Of a stretch of 14,143 nucleotides of DNA, positions 9,305-14,143 are shown piece by piece; the first letter of the stretch is position 1, and each line of letters opens with the position of its first letter. The stretch is taken from positions 1 through 14,143 of the forward strand of contig WKLE02001842.1 in the NCBI GenBank assembly GCA_014885115.2. The letters are read 5' to 3'. The notes beneath the pieces are model-generated. The model ran no database searches. It was not told the origin of the DNA and worked only from the letters and a program-made list of their open reading frames with translations. This DNA comes from Asterionellopsis glacialis. Its lineage: Eukaryota; Bacillariophyta; Plagiogrammaphyceae; Rhaphoneidales; Asterionellopsidaceae. Both the position numbers and the translations under genes were made by a program.

Positions 9305-9898
9305 AAATAGTAATTGTTTGATTCTTTTAAAGGTAAAGAGCAATGTTACTTTCAATTGTAAGACTGAAAGAATTTCGACAAGAGAGAGTGAATGAAAATC
9401 TACAATGTTTCCCCCAGTCTCAAACAACATCTGAAAGGGTGTCAACAGATACAGACCAGAAGAAAAAGTAGCAGAATGCACTGCATACAAAAAGGGGCAA
9501 GAGCTATGTAGGTCCTTTTTTTCACTTTCTGTTTCTCGTGTCTCCAAAATAAAAATTTAAATGGTGCAAAAAAAGATTCCCTCAGAGTACATACAGTCGT
9601 CGATCGACAACAAGTAAGATTTAGTTTTTGACAAGTATAATGTTCTAGTTTTAAGATTACTATGGAACTGATCATAACTTTTCAATATAACACAAGGAGT
9701 GTATGATGTAGGAATGGCAACAGCAATGTTGATATGATTTACAATATCCTATCATTTTTTAAAAAAATTGCCGCATCAGTGTGTGTACTTTGTAATGTAC
9801 TCTTAATGTTGATGATGAAGGGGACCGGAATTTCAAATTCGGTTCAGTACTGTCCTAAAACCATTGAGAGATAATGTTTGAATACTGTAGTAGAAAGT

Positions 9899-9928
9899 AG
9901 CTGTAGGTACAACCTTAGCATTTATCCA
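9899..9928 (+). repeat. 30-bp direct repeat, copy 1
   Basis: AGCTGTAGGTACAACCTTAG continues with CATTTATCCA and recurs at 10080-10109 with 29 of 30 positions identical (G/A at the fifth). A looser match, GTAGATG..., continues for about 20 bp after both copies. The copies start 181 bp apart. Confidence 0.85.
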
Positions 9929-10079
9929 CAAGAAAGTAGATGTAGATGGTTCTTGGCTAGCATGTAGGCACTAGACAAGACTAGTATTCGAATGTGGTGT
10001 GGAATAACACCCATTGAATTTTTCAATCGTTACTTCTTGTTGTTTTTTGGGTTTTTCGGTGTTTGTATATTATTATCAT

Positions 10080-10109
10080 AGCTATAGGTACAACCTTAGC
10101 ATTTATCCA
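10080..10109 (+). repeat. 30-bp direct repeat, copy 2
   Basis: This is the partner of 9899-9928. It lies about 95 bp downstream of the stop codon of the minus-strand gene at 10205-10990, so it is probably in that gene's 3'UTR. Confidence 0.85.
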
Positions 10110-10204
10110 AATGATGTGGGTGTAGATGAGGTGTCATCTTGAAAGAGAGACTTGTTCGTGTAGCCTGTTAAGCAGACTATCGCTCTACAGTACTAGTGAA
10201 AAGT

Positions 10205-10990
10205 CTAATGCGGAGTTGAATACACATCCCATGCTGATAATACTGATAATGCAGAGGAACAATAATCAAATCTTTTTGTATCACTACGCTTTGGCTGGTT
10301 TTCCGTTGTGGCTAGATCGATACTGTTTGTAGAAGCATTCGTGAAAGCATGAAAGGAGGAGTATCTTCCTCTTTGTTCTTGTTCTTCTTGGTGTTCAAAC
10401 ATGTCATTGAATCGTGGTTTCAAAGAAGGAACATAAAGACTGCGTTCATTATTTGCATCGTTGTTGAGAAGATTTTGATTTGTAGTACGTGATGAGAAGG
10501 ATGACATATTATGAAATTCAGGTGAAAGAATTGGAATGGATGGTGCTGGAGGAGTACTATTAGTCTGTTCTTCTTCATGCTCGCGATGATCATTTGAATG
10601 ATCAAAAACAACATCATCATCATAAATTTCTGGAGCAGACTCGTCATCGCCATCGTCGTCGTTGTTGTTGTTGTTGTACAAGTTTTCAAAAATATGAGCA
10701 TGCTGACGATCTTGATAACGAGGTTGAAGACACCATGGTTGTTGCTGTTCTTGCTGACTTGTCATTCTTGTCCTGTTGCTGGCGTTCGTTGCTTGTTGCG
10801 GTGGGATGAGCACGAATGGAAAATTATCAGATGACGCGATGGTTGGTCGTGTTTCTTGCGACACAGTACTGTCGTAGAGACTTTCTTCAGTATTATCATC
10901 TAACAAGTCTGGCATACTGTTATTCCTGCTGGATGAATAATCATAAAATTGATTATTGTTTTGTGACTGGTTTTGGTCGTAGTGATTCAT
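10205..10990 (-). CDS. Hypothetical disordered Asn/Gln/Asp/Glu-rich protein (261 aa)
   Basis: I do not recognise a family. The start is ATG 10990-10988 (MNHYDQNQSQNNNQ); the frame is open upstream to a TAG at 11116 but has no other ATG. The stop is TAG at 10207-10205. The N-terminal 30 residues are N/Q/S-rich. An acidic segment SMPDLLDDNTEESLYDS begins near residue 25. A NNNNNDDDGDDE tract lies near the middle, encoded by GTCGTCGTTGTTG-type triplets, followed by an HREHEEEQ patch and later HQEEQEQRGR. No membrane segment, signal peptide or catalytic motif is visible. Sequence between the tracts (FPFVLIPPQQ, PSIPILSPEFHNMSSFSSRT, SLYVPSLKPRFNDMFEH) is of normal complexity, which argues for a real gene, perhaps a regulatory or scaffold protein. 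An intron near either end cannot be excluded. Confidence 0.6.
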   Translation of the reverse strand: MNHYDQNQSQNNNQFYDYSSSRNNSMPDLLDDNTEESLYDSTVSQETRPTIASSDNFPFVLIPPQQATNASNRTRMTSQQEQQQPWCLQPRYQDRQHAHIFENLYNNNNNDDDGDDESAPEIYDDDVVFDHSNDHREHEEEQTNSTPPAPSIPILSPEFHNMSSFSSRTTNQNLLNNDANNERSLYVPSLKPRFNDMFEHQEEQEQRGRYSSFHAFTNASTNSIDLATTENQPKRSDTKRFDYCSSALSVLSAWDVYSTPH

Positions 10991-11217
10991 AATAATACAA
11001 ATTAAATTGTTTGCACAAAAATTGAATCGTCGATCGAAATTTCTATTATTAGAGAGAGCAATAGCAGCACCGGATATGGTGTAATCACGATTCAACAAGA
11101 AATGAAATGAAGTCTAGATAGAAGAGAGCTTTTTTTGGCACGAAACAATCGCTTGAAAAAACAAAAAATGTGTGACATGATAATGATGGATCTTGTGCTA
11201 AACCTCATTCAAAGAGT

Positions 11218-11223
11218 CACGTG
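11218..11223. promoter_or_regulatory. CACGTG E-box/G-box
   Basis: A palindromic CACGTG lies 228 bp upstream of the minus-strand start at 10990. It is the core binding site of bHLH and some bZIP factors in many eukaryotes. A single 6-mer is weak evidence by itself. Confidence 0.3.
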
Positions 11224-11305
11224 TTACTCCTTCCAGTTATTGTCGGCGGCAACTTTTGTGGGAGTTTCTTAGAAAAAAATGAAACCTGAAAATGATGAAA
11301 TGCTT

Positions 11306-11340
11306 ACGTCACTACACGTCACACGAGAACAATATGACGC
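11306..11340 (-). promoter_or_regulatory. Cluster of three CRE-like bZIP sites
   Basis: ACGTCA at 11306-11311 and ACGTCA at 11316-11321 are spaced exactly 10 bp start to start, about one helical turn. They are followed by TGACGC at 11335-11340. The cluster is about 315-350 bp upstream of the start of the gene at 10205-10990. The words match those I recall for the CO2/cAMP-responsive elements of the Phaeodactylum tricornutum carbonic anhydrase promoter (TGACGT, ACGTCA, TGACGC), which bind a CREB/ATF-like bZIP. Function here is an inference. Confidence 0.4.
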
Positions 11341-11507
11341 AAAAGGGATGGAATTGACATCAGAATGACATCATCTTTATGATTTCAGTAAAAAAATAAA
11401 CCAATCAAAATCTATAAAGATTTACCGATTAAATGGCACGGCCGGCCTGACAGAATACCACCGCGCCTGAGTATGGGTGCTGTAGCGTATGTACTTAGAA
11501 ATACATG

Positions 11508-11645
11508 GGTTGTAACATACAATATTCCTACTTACATCGTACTTAGTACTAAAAACTCTCTCTACTCGCTGTCCTGTATCGTATTGTCTTACCAACGGAT
11601 ACTTGATATACTACAAATCTTCTGCTAACTAGTACTGTTACAACC
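11508..11645. repeat. Possible 138-bp inverted-repeat element
   Basis: GGTTGTAACA (11508-11517) is perfectly inverted as TGTTACAACC (11636-11645). The match extends three more bases (TAC/GTA) if one gap is allowed. No target-site duplication is visible. A perfect 10-bp inverted pair at this spacing is expected a few times by chance in a window this size, so this is weak evidence for a MITE. Confidence 0.2.
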
Positions 11646-12403
11646 GATAGGGAGCGAAATAAGCAAGTTTCAACAAAGTTTCTCAACAAACAAGCTCTAA
11701 ACAGTGACTCGTAACGTAGGCTCTCTCTACTAGAGAGGTCTTTCGTTGAAATCTGTAAGATTACAGAATTTCTTGATACCACAGTGCCCATATTGTTCTT
11801 TATAATATAGAAGTAGAAAAAGATGCGATTTATAAAAGTTGATAAAGATGCGATGAGATATTCGGAATCTGCATCGCAGTCCCTAGAGCATGCTATCTTT
11901 TGTTTCATTGATTGCTTTACAAGATGTCTTATTTGACATGAACTCGAACTTTGATGATCGTAATAATGATGTTTAGGGAGAGATGGCGAAGGTCGAGACG
12001 ATCCGTAGCGCATGAGATATTGTTTGTGCATTATACAAGACCTTCGAGAAAAAGGGCATCAAGTGCATCAATCTTACAAACAGACTTCAAGGGTGTCACC
12101 TTGGAAGAATTCTCTCAGAAACACATTTTTTTGTAGGAAAGGTGTTGTTTCCCTCATTTGAAGCCTCGTGAAATCGAGACAACCACAAAGACTATCTTGT
12201 TCGTTTTTTTAATCAAACCCTAGTGGTAATTGAATATAAAACGATAGCAATGTATTTTTTTAACAAATAAACTAGTAGTATTTTTGATTTCGGTCTATTT
12301 AGACGGATTCTTTCCAGTCTCCTCTATCTGAGCTATACTTCCATGGAACAAATATCTCTCGCTTGTATTGAATCATTTTTTTCTTTTCTCGTGTATTACT
12401 TTA

Positions 12404-12892
12404 TTAATTTTGTTCTTCCACAGTCTTCTTTAGTGCCATATTCATCAAAAGGTAATTTCGATGTAAGGTTTTATAAGGCAATCCTAATCCAAGAATTGGT
12501 AAGAGTCCTCCAAATTCTTCTTTATGAATTAATTTCGTTTGTTCCTGTTGCTTCTGTGTATCGTTACTATTATTGGTATCGTCCTCGTGTACGAATAGTT
12601 GCATAGTATGTGTAGCATTGAACAAACACCCTTGAGGTCCAACAGATCCTAACCATGTCACAAGATGATCTGTTTCACGAATAGGACCAAATGTAAAATC
12701 AAACTCATTCCATTCTTTGTCGTTTCCTTCATAACAGGCTAATAGTTTACCCTGGACACCTTCCTCGATAGAAGATGCTTTTAATTTTGTCCATTGATTC
12801 CATTTCCAATCATCAATAGCGACAAGTTCTTTCCAAACTTGATGAATAGGAGCATCAATTATAGTTTCGTGGTAAATATTATGGCGTGACAT
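12404..12892 (-). CDS. SRPBCC (START-like/polyketide cyclase-type) family protein, 162 aa
   Basis: This is a single-domain protein of the SRPBCC helix-grip fold, which encloses a hydrophobic ligand in a deep cavity; the specific ligand or reaction cannot be inferred. The start is ATG 12892-12890 (MSRHNIYHETI); the frame extends upstream but without another ATG. The stop is TAA 12406-12404. Family features are a first strand leading to IDAPIHQVWKELVAIDDW (residues 12-29), with the A-P-x-x-V-W helix and the following tryptophans W29, W31 and W34. Then comes FTFGPIRETDHLVTWLG in the mid-domain. The end is EEFGGLLPILGLGLP leading to the long C-terminal helix NYLLMNMALKKTVEEQ, where N-x-A-L-K-x-x-x-E is typical. 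The length is normal for the family. An N/D/Q-rich loop (DDTNNSNDTQKQQEQTK) replaces a short turn before the last strand. No targeting peptide is evident. Confidence 0.85.
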   Translation of the reverse strand: MSRHNIYHETIIDAPIHQVWKELVAIDDWKWNQWTKLKASSIEEGVQGKLLACYEGNDKEWNEFDFTFGPIRETDHLVTWLGSVGPQGCLFNATHTMQLFVHEDDTNNSNDTQKQQEQTKLIHKEEFGGLLPILGLGLPYKTLHRNYLLMNMALKKTVEEQN

Positions 12893-13199
12893 TATTATTG
12901 TATAATGTGCTGTGAGAAAGACTGAATGCTGCAAGTTTGGATTCCTTCTGTGTGAGTTTGTGTGTCAAGGTTTTTTATTTTTGTGTTCTGTGTATGGTTG
13001 TGATCAACAACAAAACGAAATGATTGAGTCGTGATTCTACAAACAACCTTACCTTGTTCTACGATTAGGAACAACGAGGAACAAACTTGGACGAATCTTT
13101 CGACTTTGCTTTTCCTCACTCCCTAGCAATCGTAGAATGAAAGTGTAACGGTAACCGTTATAGGGATAGTACAAATTTCCTGTAGCCTAGTGCTCCATT
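12893..13199. promoter_or_regulatory. Upstream region of the SRPBCC gene
   Basis: About 300 bp with no gene-like frame. The near part (12893-13060) has TTTTTATTTTTGTG and TGTGTGAG runs and is probably the leader and promoter. It contains the palindrome at 13146-13160. Confidence 0.4.
13146..13160. repeat. Palindrome with two MYB-type AACGG cores
   Basis: TAACGGT-A-ACCGTTA is a perfect 7-bp inverted repeat around one central base, about 255 bp upstream of the SRPBCC start. AACGG is the core recognised by R1R2R3-MYB proteins (the plant MSA element), and here it is present in both orientations. Regulatory function is an inference. Confidence 0.45.
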
Positions 13200-13517
13200 C
13201 TACTCCCATGGCCAAGGCCCACGTTTAATTGAGGCAGAACCCAGAATGCCCTTGGTACCCATTTTTCCATTCTCGAAAGCACCCACATACAAATTGCCAC
13301 CTATTGCCACACAAGTACTTGTATTGGGTATGTTTTGTGGATCTTTTCTTCCAGAATCAACCTATCCTCTCAGAATTTCACACCTCCCTCCAAACTCTCT
13401 AACCAAAAAATCACTACCACGCATCATTGTTACCATGTTGTCATTGTTGTCATTGTCAACTGATGATTTTATTTCTACCGTAACCCCTCCCACACAAGAC
13501 ACCTTGATGCTATAGTG
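13200..13517 (-). pseudogene. Decayed C-terminal gene fragment, possibly strictosidine-synthase/SMP-30-like beta-propeller
   Basis: On the minus strand one frame is open from just after a TGA (13520-13518) to TAG 13202-13200, interrupted only by TAG at 13364-13362. Before the break it reads ...NMVTMMRGSDFLVREFGG. After the break it reads VDSGRKDPQNIPNTSTCVAI, then GGNLYVGAFENGKMGTKGIL and a short tail KRGPWPWE. The balanced composition and the 'GGNLYVGAF' strand resemble the last blade of strictosidine-synthase/SMP-30-type propellers, but that match is tentative. The TAG sits at a possible AG acceptor (GATAG|GTTGAT), so an intron is an alternative to a nonsense mutation. No ATG suitable for a complete gene is present, so it is a fragment. 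Confidence 0.4.
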
Positions 13518-13557
13518 TCAACTCCCTCTCTTTCATTGTCTACTCAGTTTTCATCAT

Positions 13558-14143
13558 CTATATCTTGTTCTCTCCTTTAACTTGTGCAGAATCACTAGCT
13601 GCACCAAATTTGTACAAAATATTCTTGTTGGTTACAAGATTTGTTTTGCAGTATCTTTGCAAATAGTGGGAAATAAAGCCAGATAAATCAGATAAAAACA
13701 CAACAACATTGATGTCTGGACAATCAATCCCAGAGTTTGGACAGCCAGCAGTAAATACACCAACTTCTGCTGGCTTCAAAATATTGTTATCCATGTGTCC
13801 AACTAATCGTTTTGCAAAATGAAACTTAATGTAGCTCTCCATATCACCATGGATCATTTTAATATGACATTATATTCAATATTGGATTAATCAAGCATAT
13901 TGTTAATGGCAGGTTGCAGACAGATGGCTCTTAGGCACAAGTATATTACAATATACAATTACTTTTGAAGTTTGAATTCTCCAAAAGATAATCTCTCAAA
14001 GTATTTCAGTAAGCAGATCAAATAGAATTGGCAATTTTAATAGTACTGACATATCACCATGAGCTATCTTGATAGGAGTTGCCCAGATGTGTGTATGGAA
14101 TGTTAAGCTGGTCATACATTCAAAGATGGAGAGTTTAGGTATA
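13558..14143 (-). pseudogene. Decayed RecQ-like helicase fragment with in-frame stops (continues beyond the window)
   Basis: One minus-strand frame gives a recognisable helicase C-terminal domain over about 195 codons. It contains KIAHGDMSVLLKLP, then ILFDLLTEIL, then the motif IV-like TSKVIVYCNILV (near 13965-13935). Next are MIHGDMESYIKFHFAKRLVG and the motif V-like FTAGCPNSGIDCPDINVVVF. The motif VI region is HYLQRYCKT, where RecQ proteins have Q-x-x-GRAGR; the GRAGR residues are missing. Five stops interrupt the same frame (first bases at 13998, 13905, 13893, 13878 and 13872) and it ends at TAG 13560-13558. The frame is kept throughout, so decay appears to be by substitutions. The ATPase half would lie to the right of the window. 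The helicase family call is probable; the exact subfamily is not certain. Confidence 0.55.

Larger units (their letters stand above)
9305..10204. other. Intergenic region between two convergent genes
   Basis: About 900 bp hold no recognisable gene apart from a possible alternative last exon of the 8178 gene (9371-9471). It should contain the 3'UTRs and poly(A) sites of both convergent genes. The only clear structure is the 30-bp direct repeat at 9899 and 10080. Confidence 0.6.
10991..12403. other. Intergenic region, promoter of the minus-strand gene plus unassigned DNA
   Basis: About 1.4 kb. The left part (to about 11400) is probably the promoter of the gene at 10205-10990 and holds CRE-like sites and a CACGTG box. 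The middle has a weak inverted-repeat candidate (11508-11645). A minus-strand open frame at 11549-12031 (160 codons) has no recognisable features and is probably chance. A plus-strand 51-codon open stretch at 12016-12168 reads like decayed coding sequence but has no start codon. Nothing else stands out. Confidence 0.5.

Noticed and set aside
9212..9675. Minus-strand open frames with hydrophobic segments
   Set aside because: They lie antisense to the 3' end of the 8178 gene and its intron, show no homology, and at least one lacks a good start.
11721..11737. CTCTCTACTAGAGAG-type short palindrome
   Set aside because: Short, low-complexity and expected by chance; no association with a gene start.
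11549..12031. 160-codon minus-strand open frame
   Set aside because: It begins at an ATG but has no domain, no membrane or targeting logic and an erratic composition. It overlaps the inverted-repeat candidate. Probably chance.
12016..12171. 51-codon plus-strand open stretch (YKTFEKKGIKCINLTN...)
   Set aside because: It reads somewhat like coding sequence but has no ATG, no recognised homologue and no clear splice sites. Too short to call, though a gene relic is possible.
12343..12606. 87-codon plus-strand open frame
   Set aside because: It is antisense to the well-supported SRPBCC gene and to its 3' end, so it is a shadow frame.
13246..13515. 89-codon plus-strand open frame
   Set aside because: The opposite strand reads much more like protein (GGNLYVGAF, FLVREFGG), so the plus frame is a shadow of the fragment at 13200-13517.

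Overview
The window looks like nuclear DNA of a eukaryotic microalga, most likely a diatom (stramenopile). Four observations support this. There are conserved eukaryotic housekeeping genes (mitochondrial TIM17 and the ribosome-biogenesis protein UTP22/NOL6). The four best introns are short (116-158 bp) with GT..AG ends. Stop codons follow the standard code. One protein at 8178-9304 carries an 'SVSFSTIEIREYG...GDHP' motif that I recall as common in uncharacterised diatom proteins. The species cannot be named from the sequence alone.

Layout, left to right. (1) 1-661, minus strand: TIM17, two exons, C-terminal end cut off by the window edge. (2) 662-1536: a divergent promoter and 5' leader region with a possible 5'UTR intron. 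(3) 1537-6296, plus strand: a three-exon UTP22/NOL6 (Nrap family) gene predicted to encode about 1488 residues, much enlarged by low-complexity insertions. (4) 6297-8177: about 1.9 kb of AT-rich non-coding DNA holding three decayed copies of one repeat, a perfect 18-bp palindrome and several hairpins. (5) 8178-9304, plus strand: an acidic, serine-rich hypothetical protein with the diatom-type motif. (6) 9305-10204: non-coding, with a 30-bp direct repeat. (7) 10205-10990, minus strand: a disordered N/Q/D/E-rich orphan protein, whose upstream region holds three cAMP-response-element-like sites within 35 bp. (8) 10991-12403: non-coding or relic DNA with a weak inverted-repeat element. (9) 12404-12892, minus strand: a compact SRPBCC (START-like) lipid/ligand-binding protein. 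(10) 13200-14143, minus strand: two adjoining decayed gene fragments, one probably from a beta-propeller protein and one from a RecQ-like helicase with five in-frame stops.

There is no operon logic here. TIM17 (mitochondrial protein import) and UTP22 (nucleolar 18S rRNA processing) are divergent and may share a promoter region. The other genes are separate transcription units. I found no convincing tRNA, rRNA, CRISPR array or intact mobile element. No clearly new multi-gene system is visible. The items most worth checking are the decayed repeat family with its palindrome, the CRE-like cluster, and the two pseudogene fragments at the right edge.
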